Positions 17,722 through 25,255 of a DNA stretch of 61,539 nt are shown piece after piece. This stretch comes from Stenotrophomonas humi (GTDB lineage Bacteria; Pseudomonadota; Gammaproteobacteria; Xanthomonadales; Xanthomonadaceae): contig NZ_LDJI01000030.1 of the NCBI RefSeq assembly GCF_001431415.1, positions 1 to 61,539 on the forward strand, given 5' to 3'. Made by a program: the position numbers and the translations under genes. Below the pieces are notes generated by a model that was not told where the DNA came from, did not search any database, and saw only the letters and a program-made list of their open reading frames with translations. Every line of letters starts with the position of its first letter. The first letter of the stretch is position 1.

Positions 17722-18297
17722 ATGAAGAATTCGCTGATTGCCCTGGCGCTGGTTGCCGCCCTCCCGTTCGCCGCTTCGGCTGCTGACGGCCTGTCCTACA
17801 ACTATGCCGAAGCCGACTACGCCAAGACCCAGGCCGACGGCGAAGCCGATGGTTGGGGCGTCAAGGGTTCCTACGCGTTCCACCCGAACTTCCATGCATT
17901 CGGTGAGTTCACCCGCCAGGAAATCGATCGCACCAACATCGAGTTCGACCAGTGGCGCGTCGGCGCAGGTTTCAACAAGGAAATCGCCCCGACCACCGAT
18001 TTCGTTGCCCGCGTGGCCTACGAAAAGTTCGACCCGCGCAAGAATGCAGGTCTGGACTTCGAAGGCTACAGCGCTGAAGCCGGTGTCCGCACCGCATTCG
18101 GCCAGCACGCCGAGGTTTATGCCATGGCTGGCTACGAAGACTTCACCAAGAAGCACGGCATCAACCCGGAAGGCGAGTTCTACGGCCGCCTGGGTGGCCA
18201 GGTGAAGTTGAACAAGAACTGGGGCATCAACGGCGACATCAAGATGAACCGTGATGGCGACAAGCAGTGGACCGTGGGTCCGCGCTTCAGCTGGTAA
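17722..18297 (+). CDS. Ax21-family outer membrane protein
   Basis: A 191-residue secreted protein with signal peptide MKNSLIALALVAALPFAASA. The mature part closely matches the Ax21 family of xanthomonads: ADGLSYNYAEADYAKTQADG, WGVKGSYAFHPNFHAFGEF, and the ending NWGINGDIKMNRDGDKQW. Alternating beta strands and a terminal aromatic (SW) indicate a small outer membrane barrel. The upstream part of the frame is not family-like, so I start at 17722. Published claims that Ax21 is a secreted signal or an XA21 ligand were retracted and should not be transferred here; its role is unsettled. A strong terminator follows. Confidence 0.9.
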   Translation: MKNSLIALALVAALPFAASAADGLSYNYAEADYAKTQADGEADGWGVKGSYAFHPNFHAFGEFTRQEIDRTNIEFDQWRVGAGFNKEIAPTTDFVARVAYEKFDPRKNAGLDFEGYSAEAGVRTAFGQHAEVYAMAGYEDFTKKHGINPEGEFYGRLGGQVKLNKNWGINGDIKMNRDGDKQWTVGPRFSW

Positions 18298-18321
18298 GAC
18301 GCGCCCGCGTCATGCAGCAAG

Positions 18322-18348
18322 GAAAGGCCCGGCATTGCCGGGCCTTTC
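18322..18348 (+). terminator. Terminator after the Ax21-family gene
   Basis: GAAAGGCCCGGC-ATT-GCCGGGCCTTTC is a perfect 12-bp stem with a 3-base loop, 24 bp past the stop codon; the T-run is only three bases inside the stem. The gap on to 18517 holds only a short C/G-rich repeat-like stretch. Confidence 0.85.
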
Positions 18349-18517
18349 TGCGTTTGGGGGCGCATCAAGCATCGCGGGGCAGTGGGCGATCAAAGCCCCT
18401 CTCCCGTCCGCGGGAGGGAGGAGGGCCGCTCCTGCTCTGGAGTCCTTTGTCATCCAACGGTAACCAAACTGCAGCATCGTGCGCAGCGACCGGCATCAGC
18501 CGGAAGGACCTGCCGCC

Positions 18518-18976
18518 ATGAAGACCCACCTGTTGCTTGCCGCTTCGCTCCTGTTGACCACGCCGCTGGCGTGGGCGCAACGGGATTACCAGCCCATCGA
18601 ACAACGTCTGAGCGCCGAACAGCTCCAACAGATCGGCCTGAGCGCGCAACAGCTGCAATTGCTCAACCGCATGCTCAGCGAAGCGCAGGCCGCTGCCCCG
18701 GCGCAGGAACCAAGCCCGGAGGCCGCACCGGTGATGCATATCGGGCTGGAGGAAGGCCCGGTGCACAGCAAGGTGCAGGGCGCGGTGGACGGCTGGGAAC
18801 CGGGCACGCTGTTCGTGCTGGAGAATGGCCAGCAATGGAAGGTGCTCAAGGGTCAGATGCGGCTGCGCCAGACGCTGCAGTCACCGCAGATCGAAGTCGT
18901 TCCGGGCATCGCCGGACGCTGGTTCCTGCAGGTGGACGAAGATCTGCCCAAGGCACGGGTCTATCGCGTGCGTTGA
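18518..18976 (+). CDS. Secreted hypothetical protein
   Basis: A 152-residue protein with a signal peptide (MKTHLLLAASLLLTTPLAWA). Residues about 25-60 are Gln- and Leu-rich with a likely helical repeat (RLSAEQLQQIGLSAQQLQLL). After an Ala/Pro linker, residues 75-152 form a compact beta-rich part (GWEPGTLFVLENGQQWKVLKG). I do not recognise a named family. It is probably periplasmic. The start at 18518 is set by the signal peptide; 13 upstream codons are open but not signal-like. Single gene, followed by a terminator hairpin. Confidence 0.75.
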   Translation: MKTHLLLAASLLLTTPLAWAQRDYQPIEQRLSAEQLQQIGLSAQQLQLLNRMLSEAQAAAPAQEPSPEAAPVMHIGLEEGPVHSKVQGAVDGWEPGTLFVLENGQQWKVLKGQMRLRQTLQSPQIEVVPGIAGRWFLQVDEDLPKARVYRVR

Positions 18977-19004
18977 GGCGGCAGCTGATGGGCTGCGTGT
19001 ACAT

Positions 19005-19027
19005 CCCTTCTCCCGACGGGAGAAGGG
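19005..19027. terminator. Bidirectional stem-loop between convergent genes
   Basis: CCCTTCTCCC-GAC-GGGAGAAGGG is a perfect 10-bp stem with a 3-base loop. It lies 28 bp after the secreted-protein gene and 12 bp after the convergent DUF1456 gene. It has no long T-run, but position and perfection suggest a shared terminator. Confidence 0.7.
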
Positions 19028-19039
19028 AGCCAGCCGGGA

Positions 19040-19513
19040 TCAGCCCGCCGGGCGCACGCGCTGGGTCAAACCCTTCAGGAAATTGCGCAGGGCCTGGTCG
19101 CCGCATTCGCGGTAATTCTTGTGGTCCGGCTGGCGGAACAGCGCCGACAGCTCCGGCTTGGACATCGGGAAACCGGCTGCCTCGAACACCGCGTGCATGT
19201 CCACGTCCTTCAGCTCGAAGGCCACGCGCAGCTTCTTCAGCACCACGTTGTTGGTGATGCGCGGCTCCGGTGCGCGCTGCGGCTGCGACTCATCGCGGCC
19301 ACGGTAGTGGTAGATCAGGCCATCGAGGAAGCGCGACAGCACCGCGTCGGGGCAGGCCACGAACAACGGCTCCTCGTCCTTGCGCAGGAAATCGTGCACC
19401 TGTGAGGCGTCCACGTCGAACGAGGCATCGGCCAGGTGGATGGTGTCCACCACCATGCTGTCGCTGAGATCGAGCATGTAGCGGATGCTGCGCAGTACGT
19501 CGTTGTTGATCAT
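19040..19513 (-). CDS. DUF1456 family protein (YehS-like)
   Basis: A 157-residue cytoplasmic protein made of two copies of the DUF1456 repeat: MINNDVLRSIRYMLDLSD near the start and ITNNVVLKKLRVAFELKD near residue 85. Each copy is followed by a conserved LSxLFR/FLRKDE-type helix and a CGDxxLRNFLKGL ending. This matches Escherichia coli YehS. Function is unknown. A GTG two codons upstream is possible, but the ATG at 19511-19513 matches the family start. Confidence 0.88.
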   Translation of the reverse strand: MINNDVLRSIRYMLDLSDSMVVDTIHLADASFDVDASQVHDFLRKDEEPLFVACPDAVLSRFLDGLIYHYRGRDESQPQRAPEPRITNNVVLKKLRVAFELKDVDMHAVFEAAGFPMSKPELSALFRQPDHKNYRECGDQALRNFLKGLTQRVRPAG

Positions 19514-19600
19514 TGCCACTCCGGAACAACCGCGCGGGACGGTCCGGCGGCCGCATAGTGTAACGCTGCCCCCGGCAGCGGCCGTCTACAATTGCCCGGC

Positions 19601-19777
19601 ATGGCTGAAACGCATTCAGCTGCAATACGTTCACCAGGACCACGCCCCATGCGCACACTTGCCTTTGCCGCGCTGTCTGCCGGGATATCTCTGCCACTCC
19701 AGGCCAACGGCTGCCGTGTGCTTTGGCATGGCCACCGTGCAGGGCCGCATGACATGACGCGGATGCCCAGCCCGTGA
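19601..19777 (+). CDS. Possible small ORF upstream of DUF6122
   Basis: A 58-codon reading frame (MAETHSAAIRSP...) whose TGA overlaps the GTG start of the DUF6122 gene (GTGA at 19774-19777). A TACAAT -10-like hexamer at 19587-19592 would start transcription almost at its ATG. An internal ATG at 19649 gives a signal-like MRTLAFAALSAGISLPLQA. I recognise no family. The overlap supports translational coupling, but composition is not convincing; it may be leader rather than gene. Confidence 0.25.
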   Translation: MAETHSAAIRSPGPRPMRTLAFAALSAGISLPLQANGCRVLWHGHRAGPHDMTRMPSP

Positions 19778-20097
19778 GCCTGCGCGCGATCCTGCACCTG
19801 GGCCTGCATGCGGCGATTCCGGCGTTGTTGGCCTGGCTGTTCTGGCGGCCGCAGTTCGCCAAGGCGTGGATGTTGCTGCTGCTGGGGTGGGTGATCGACC
19901 TGGATCATCTGCTGGCCGACCCGATCTATGCACCGGACCGCTGCAGCATCGGCTTCCATCCGCTGCATACCGCGCCGGCCGTCGTGCTCTACGCGGGCCT
20001 GGTCATGCCCCGGCGCACGCGCCTGTTCGGCATCGGCCTGCTGCTGCATATCGCGCTGGATGCCATCGACTGCGTGTGGATGCGCTGCAGTTCGTAA
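19774..20097 (+). CDS. DUF6122 family membrane protein
   Basis: A 107-residue inner-membrane protein with three hydrophobic segments: HAAIPALLAWLFW, WMLLLLGWVIDLDHLLA, and LFGIGLLLHIALDAIDCVW. The polar motifs DLDHLLADPIY, GFHPLHTAPA and HIALD place His and Asp residues near the membrane face, like membrane metal-dependent hydrolases, and match DUF6122; activity is not established. It starts with GTG overlapping the stop of a small upstream frame. A possible in-frame alternative start is not apparent. Confidence 0.8.
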   Translation: MSLRAILHLGLHAAIPALLAWLFWRPQFAKAWMLLLLGWVIDLDHLLADPIYAPDRCSIGFHPLHTAPAVVLYAGLVMPRRTRLFGIGLLLHIALDAIDCVWMRCSS

Positions 20098-20193
20098 GGC
20101 AGTGCGGAGAAGCATGGAGTCGCGCAGCGGGGGCCTGACCGCGTGCGTCGTCGTGGTTCTGTCTGCGATGCCTTATGCGGGACGCGGCCCGGT

Positions 20194-20652
20194 TTACCAG
20201 CCGTACCACGGGCCGGGGCCCGGGCCGAAACCGTAGGGCGTCATGCCGTCGCTCTTGCTGACGTGGATGTTCACGTCCACGCGGCGGGTATTGCCTTCAT
20301 CGGTGGTGTAGTTCTTGCCCAGGTTCAGGTCCACCGCGCTCCAGTGGCTGTTGCCGAAAGCCTTGGAGTAGCCGATGCCGGTGCTGACCGCGCCATGCAC
20401 CTGCAGCTTATCGTCGACCACGACATCGCCGGAGGGCGAGTCCTTGGGCGGCAGGCGACGGCCGCTGCGGTCGCCATAGAAGGTGCCCGGAGCATCGGAC
20501 TGATAGGACGGGTCGCCGAGATAGCGTACCGGCGGCTGCGGCACGCTCAGGTCCAATGCACCCGGTGTGGCCTGCGCCATCGCGGCGGCCGGGGCCAGCA
20601 CCAGTGCGAGGATCAGTGATGTTCGGATCACGGCAGCGACTCCAGTACACAT
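20194..20652 (-). CDS. Secreted hypothetical protein
   Basis: A 152-residue protein with an N-terminal signal peptide (hydrophobic SLILALVLAPAAAMAQA, cleavage near residue 26). The mature part holds a disordered proline-rich segment, then a beta-rich core (VVVDDKLQVHGAVSTGIGYS and WSAVDLNLGKNY, RRVDVNIHVSKSD), ending in GFGPGPGPWYGW. It looks like a small periplasmic or outer-membrane-associated protein of xanthomonads; no family name is certain. The 96 bp upstream of its stop, toward DUF6122, contains nothing notable. Confidence 0.7.
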   Translation of the reverse strand: MCTGVAAVIRTSLILALVLAPAAAMAQATPGALDLSVPQPPVRYLGDPSYQSDAPGTFYGDRSGRRLPPKDSPSGDVVVDDKLQVHGAVSTGIGYSKAFGNSHWSAVDLNLGKNYTTDEGNTRRVDVNIHVSKSDGMTPYGFGPGPGPWYGW

Positions 20653-20725
20653 GCCGTGCCGCAGATGGCAGGGCTGACTGCACGCTAGCAGAAAAGGCTT
20701 GAATGATGCCTGTCGCCAGACCGCG

Positions 20726-21937
20726 TCAACCGGGCCGGTCGAATGAAAACAAGGCCTTCAATGGATGGGGGCGTTTTTCGATGGTTGCGCGGACAATGCC
20801 GGCCCCGGTCATCGAATAGGTGATGCCATTGCCGCCATAGGCCATGGCGAAGTGCACGCGAGGCCCCCACTGCGGGTGGGGACCGAAGAACGGCAGGCCG
20901 TCCCGGGTTTCGGCAAAGGTGCCGGCCCAGGCGAATGCGGGCGTCAAGCGCAGCTGCGGGAACAGCTTTCCAACCTTGTCCACCAACGTGCGCGCCTTGG
21001 CATCCACGCGTGCGTCGCGGCGTGCGGGCACGTCCAGCGCGTCGTCCTCGCCCCCCACCAGCAGCCGGTTGTCGGCAGTGCTGCGCAGGTAGAGGTAGGG
21101 GTGCGCGGTTTCCCACAGCATCGTGGTGCGCAAGGGGCCGAGTGCCGCCTCGGGCAATGGATCGGTGACGAAGGCATAGCTGCTGCGGTTGCGTGCCACG
21201 CGCGGGTCGAGCCAGTGCTGGCTGGCGTAGCCGGCGGCCATCACCAGGTGTTTGCAACGGATGCGCATGCCGTCGCTGCTGCGTGCATGCACCTGCCGGG
21301 TGGTGGCTTCCAGCGCGGTGATGTGGGTACGGTCGAAGACCTGGCTGCCGCGCCGTTGCAGGCGGGCCAGCAGGCGGTAGGTCATCCGGTAAGGGTCCAT
21401 ACGCGCGGCCAGGTCGCTGAGGATGGCGCCCGGCGCGTTGAAACCGTAGTCCGCGCGCACGCCGGCCGCATCCAGCCAATGCACTGCGAAACCATGTTTC
21501 CGGCGCAGTTCGTACTCATCGATAAGCCCGCTAAGGTCGCGGGTGCGGCTGGCGTAGTACAGGCTGTCGGCCGGCTGGAAATCGACCTTTCCCACCTGTC
21601 GTGCCAGCTGGCGCAGCTGCCCGATGGCTTCGGCGCAGGCGCGATAGGCCAACAGCGCCTGATCCAAACCGTAGCGGCGGGCAAGCGCCTGCATCGGCGT
21701 GTCGATCTCGTACTGCAGCAGGGCGGTACTGGCGGCGGTGGAACCCCAGCCGATGTCGCGCTGTTCGACCACCACCACGTCGTGTCCATGCTGGCCGAGG
21801 TGGTCGGCAATCAGCGCGCCGGTGATGCCGCCGCCGATCACCAGCACGTCGCACTGCAGATCGCGTTCCAACCGAGGGAACGCCTGCATCAGGCCGTTGC
21901 GTACGGCCCAGAACGGGTAGCCACTCTTCAGGTCCAT
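20726..21937 (-). CDS. FAD-dependent oxidoreductase of the DAO family
   Basis: A 403-residue flavoprotein. The FAD-binding beta-alpha-beta fold is at residues about 30-60 (CDVLVIGGGITGALIADHL, then VVVVEQRDIGWGSTAAS). The C-terminal part has AFAWAGTFAETRDGLPFFG and MAYGGNGITYSMTGAGI, typical of glycine/D-amino-acid oxidase-like enzymes such as gamma-glutamylputrescine oxidoreductase, but the substrate is unknown. A TTG eight codons upstream is open; I prefer the ATG at 21935-21937. It follows the lipocalin gene by 20 bp on the same strand, so they probably form an operon. Confidence 0.85.
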   Translation of the reverse strand: MDLKSGYPFWAVRNGLMQAFPRLERDLQCDVLVIGGGITGALIADHLGQHGHDVVVVEQRDIGWGSTAASTALLQYEIDTPMQALARRYGLDQALLAYRACAEAIGQLRQLARQVGKVDFQPADSLYYASRTRDLSGLIDEYELRRKHGFAVHWLDAAGVRADYGFNAPGAILSDLAARMDPYRMTYRLLARLQRRGSQVFDRTHITALEATTRQVHARSSDGMRIRCKHLVMAAGYASQHWLDPRVARNRSSYAFVTDPLPEAALGPLRTTMLWETAHPYLYLRSTADNRLLVGGEDDALDVPARRDARVDAKARTLVDKVGKLFPQLRLTPAFAWAGTFAETRDGLPFFGPHPQWGPRVHFAMAYGGNGITYSMTGAGIVRATIEKRPHPLKALFSFDRPG

Positions 21938-21957
21938 CGCTGATGTCCGCGTCCGGC

Positions 21958-22452
21958 TCAAGCCGTGCGGTGGCCGGTGTGAGGCGTGTGAATCAGCTTG
22001 TCCACCTCGAAACCCTGTTGGCGTGCATAGGCGATGTAGTGCTGGCGCGTGGTCTCATCCATTCCCGGTTGCCGTGCCAACAGCCACAGATAGTGGCGGT
22101 CAGGGCTGCCGACCATGGCCGTGCTGTAGCCGGCATCGAGCTGCATCACCCAGTAGTCGCCCTTGGTGAAGGGAATCCAGCGCAGACCCTCGGGCAGGAA
22201 GCTGACCTGCAGGCGGCTGTTGCTGGCGTCGATGGGCGTGGCCTGGCCGATGGCTTCCTCCAGCTCGCCCTTGTGCAGGCAGCGGTTCTGCACACGCACA
22301 CTGCCGTCATCGTTGAGCGAATAGAACGCGCTGACATCGGTGGCGTCCTCCGGCTCGTGGCGCATGGGCAGGCGATCGATTTCGTACCAGGTGCCCAGGT
22401 AGCGTTGCAGATCCACCGACGGCACGGTGGGCAAAGGGGGATGCTGACTCAT
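21958..22452 (-). CDS. Lipocalin family protein (Blc-like)
   Basis: A 164-residue lipocalin, a beta barrel that binds lipids or other small hydrophobic ligands. The first conserved region is LQRYLGTWYEIDRLP, followed by TDVSAFYSLNDDGSVRVQNRC, then the Blc-type region GDYWVMQLDAGYSTAMVGSP and YLWLLARQPGMDE. Unlike Escherichia coli Blc there is no signal peptide or lipobox, so this form is probably cytoplasmic. It lies upstream of an FAD oxidoreductase on the same strand; a shared role is possible but not shown. Confidence 0.88.
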   Translation of the reverse strand: MSQHPPLPTVPSVDLQRYLGTWYEIDRLPMRHEPEDATDVSAFYSLNDDGSVRVQNRCLHKGELEEAIGQATPIDASNSRLQVSFLPEGLRWIPFTKGDYWVMQLDAGYSTAMVGSPDRHYLWLLARQPGMDETTRQHYIAYARQQGFEVDKLIHTPHTGHRTA

Positions 22453-22698
22453 GGGCTCACCTGTCTACGGCGGCGGCTGCGCCGGGGACACTTGCTATAG
22501 GCCAACGGCAGTGAAGACTCCGTTGTCTGGCCACTATGCATGTGGCCATCGAGCGTCGCATGACGCAGCAGCGGACGCGGTTTTCCGCAGTACGCCGGTA
22601 GCCACCGCACAGCATCGAACCGAAGCTGAAATGCCAGGCGTTGCGCACGGGTTCGCATGATCTGGACGCGGCCTGATCTATAGTCCACGGCAGGCGCG

Positions 22699-25167
22699 GT
22701 GGTCCGCGCGATCCGGTGCGTTCCCTTGCTGAAATCCCGCTTTTCCCGGCCGCTGCGTGCGGTACTGCTTGCCATCGCCCTGACCGGGACCGGCCTGCCC
22801 ATGGCGACGGCATGGGCCACCCAGGATGCGGCCGGTGCCAATGCTGCTGCCACCACCCCGCAGGCACGCATCGAGCAGGCATCGCGTGCGCTGGATGCAG
22901 TCAAACGCGCGGTGGATGACGCGGATGCCCCGGAAACACTGAAGACGTTGAGTGAGCAGGCCAGCCAGGCACAACGCGATGCCGAGGCCAGCGTGCAGGC
23001 CTTGCAGCCGGAGCTGACCCAGCTCGATGCACGTATCTCGCAGTTGGGCCCGGTACCCGAAGGTGGCGAGGACCGTGACATCGCCCGCCAGCGCAAGGCA
23101 TTGGACCTGCAGCGCAGCCAGCTCAACAGCGATATCGCGCGCGGCAAGCTGCTTGCCGAAGATGCCCGGCAGGCGAGCGAGTCGATCGAAAAGATGCGTG
23201 CGCAGCAGTTCAGCGAACAGCTTGGTCGCAAGGTCGGCTCGCCGTTGTCGCCCGGTCTATGGCGTCAGTTCTCCGAGCACCTGCCCGATGATCTGGGGCG
23301 CTTTGATTCGCTGTACCGGCAGGCCAGTGGCGGCCTGCTGCAGGCCACCGCCAAACACGGTTGGACAGCGCCGATCGTCGGGGTGGTGCTGGCCTTGCTG
23401 ATGGTGTTCCCGCTGCGCATCTGGCTGCGCCGTCTGGGCCGCCGCTATGCCGCCTCCGAGCGTGCGCCCGCAGGGCGCCTGCGCCGCACGGGTCTGGCCG
23501 TCTGGCTGCTGCTGGTGGGCACCGTACTGCCCGGACTGGCGGCGATGGTGCTGGTCGGCAGCCTGCGTTCGATCTCCGCGATCGCGCCGCGGCTGGAAGC
23601 GGTCGCCGACACCTTTGTCGCCGCCACCTTCGTGGGTGCCTTCATCGCTGCGCTCGCCGCATCGTTGCTGGTGCCGTCGCGGCCGTCGTGGCGCCTGTTC
23701 GACATCGATGACCTGGGCGCGACGCGGCTGCGCCGCTTCGCCTGGGGGGCGGCCTGGTTGACCTGGTTCACCATGCTGGTGCGCGACGTCAACCGCGCCG
23801 CGCGCACCTCGCCGGTGAGCACGATCACCCTCGATGGCCTGGTCGCGTTGACCTATGTCGTGCTGATCATGGGCATGCTGGTGACGCTGGCCGCACTGCA
23901 CCGGCGCCGCGCGGCGGCAGCGGCCGAAGCCGAGCAACAGGAAGGCGAGGGCCGCACACGGCCGGCCAAGGCACCCCGCAGCGGTTGGTTGGTGGTGGCG
24001 CGGCTGGGCGGGCATCTGGCGGTATTTGCGGCCCTGGCGGCCACGTTGCTGGGCTATCTGAACTTCGCCATGTTCGCCGCCCAGCAGATGGTGTGGGTGA
24101 CGGTGGTGGTGTTGGCAACCTCGCTGTTGATGAAGTTCGCCGATGATTTCGCGCTGTGGCTGCTGGCGCCGGACAGCGCGTTCGGCCGCACCCTGCGCCT
24201 GTCCACCGGCTTGCCGGGTCCCCGCCTGGAGCAGGGCGGGGTATTGCTGTCGGCAACGCTGCGGATCCTGCTGGTGATGCTGGGCATCACCGCGGTGGTG
24301 GCGCCTTACGGCAACGTCAGCATTCTGTATGGCGGGCTGGAGACGCTGACTGGGGGGGTGAACATCGGCGGCAAGCTGCTGCGGCCGTCGGCGGTGTTCT
24401 GGTCCATCGTGGTGCTGGTGTGTGGCCTGGCGGTAATGCGCGTGGTGCAGCGTTGGCTGGAAGACACCTACCTGCCCAAGACCGAGCTGGATACCGGTGC
24501 GCGCAATTCCATCAGCACCGTTGCGCATTATCTGGGCATCGTATTGGCGGTGCTGTGGGCACTGGCAACGCTGGGCATCGGCTTCGAGAAGCTGGCGCTG
24601 CTGGCCAGTGCGTTGTCGGTGGGCATTGGTTTTGGCCTGCAGGCGATCACCCAGAATTTCGTGTCCGGCCTGATCCTGCTGGCCGAACGGCCGGTGAAGA
24701 TCGGTGACTGGGTGAAGATCGGCGACCAGGAAGGCGACATCCGCCGGATCTCGGTGCGTTCGACCGAAATCCAGGTGGGTGATCGTTCCACGCTGATCGT
24801 GCCGAACTCGGAGTTGATCACCAAGACCATCCGCAACATGACGATGGCCAATGCGCTGGGGCGGATCCAGATCCAGTTCTCGGTGCCGTTGGGTACCGAC
24901 GTAGGCAAGCTGCGTCAGCTGTTGCTGGATATCTATCAGCACAATGCAACGGTGCTCGATGAGCCGGCACCATCGGTGTTCATCGACTCGATCAGCGGTG
25001 GCCAGGTCGCGATCAACAGCTTCGCCTATGTGCCCACCGCGCGCAGCGTGTATGGCACGCGCAGCGAACTGCTGTTCGAACTGCTGCAGCAGGCCCCTGC
25101 CAACGACATTGCGTTGGTGACGCCGACCGACATCCATCTGGTGCGCGACCCATCGTCGTCGCCGTAA
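22699..25167 (+). CDS. Large MscS-family mechanosensitive channel with DUF3772 domain
   Basis: An 822-residue inner-membrane protein. A signal-like N-terminus (to about residue 40) precedes a periplasmic coiled-coil DUF3772 region (residues about 50-190, e.g. LQPELTQLDARISQLGPVPEGG). About ten membrane helices follow. The C-terminal MscS domain has the pore helix LALLASALSVGIGFGLQAI, TQNFVSGLILLAERPVKIGD, and the cytoplasmic vestibule with LIVPNSELITKTIRN. It should open under hypo-osmotic stress. The start is taken as GTG at 22699; a TTG nine codons later is an alternative. A palindromic terminator follows. Confidence 0.9.
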   Translation: MVRAIRCVPLLKSRFSRPLRAVLLAIALTGTGLPMATAWATQDAAGANAAATTPQARIEQASRALDAVKRAVDDADAPETLKTLSEQASQAQRDAEASVQALQPELTQLDARISQLGPVPEGGEDRDIARQRKALDLQRSQLNSDIARGKLLAEDARQASESIEKMRAQQFSEQLGRKVGSPLSPGLWRQFSEHLPDDLGRFDSLYRQASGGLLQATAKHGWTAPIVGVVLALLMVFPLRIWLRRLGRRYAASERAPAGRLRRTGLAVWLLLVGTVLPGLAAMVLVGSLRSISAIAPRLEAVADTFVAATFVGAFIAALAASLLVPSRPSWRLFDIDDLGATRLRRFAWGAAWLTWFTMLVRDVNRAARTSPVSTITLDGLVALTYVVLIMGMLVTLAALHRRRAAAAAEAEQQEGEGRTRPAKAPRSGWLVVARLGGHLAVFAALAATLLGYLNFAMFAAQQMVWVTVVVLATSLLMKFADDFALWLLAPDSAFGRTLRLSTGLPGPRLEQGGVLLSATLRILLVMLGITAVVAPYGNVSILYGGLETLTGGVNIGGKLLRPSAVFWSIVVLVCGLAVMRVVQRWLEDTYLPKTELDTGARNSISTVAHYLGIVLAVLWALATLGIGFEKLALLASALSVGIGFGLQAITQNFVSGLILLAERPVKIGDWVKIGDQEGDIRRISVRSTEIQVGDRSTLIVPNSELITKTIRNMTMANALGRIQIQFSVPLGTDVGKLRQLLLDIYQHNATVLDEPAPSVFIDSISGGQVAINSFAYVPTARSVYGTRSELLFELLQQAPANDIALVTPTDIHLVRDPSSSP

Positions 25168-25182
25168 CGATCCGTCGAGGTG

Positions 25183-25209
25183 CCCCGGGTAGCTGCAACG
25201 CACCCGGGG
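25183..25209 (+). terminator. Stem-loop after the MscS-family gene
   Basis: CCCCGGGT and ACCCGGGG form a perfect 8-bp stem with an 11-base loop that includes GTAG. It lies 15 bp past the channel gene stop and also downstream of the convergent opgB. No T-run; it may be REP-related. Confidence 0.6.
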
Positions 25210-25255
25210 AATGATCGCCAGGACAGGGGCAGCCAACGGCGTCCCTGCAAACCAA

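Noticed and set aside
17722..18297. Ax21 as a quorum signal or plant immune ligand
   Set aside because: The supporting reports were retracted; the sequence only supports a small outer membrane protein.
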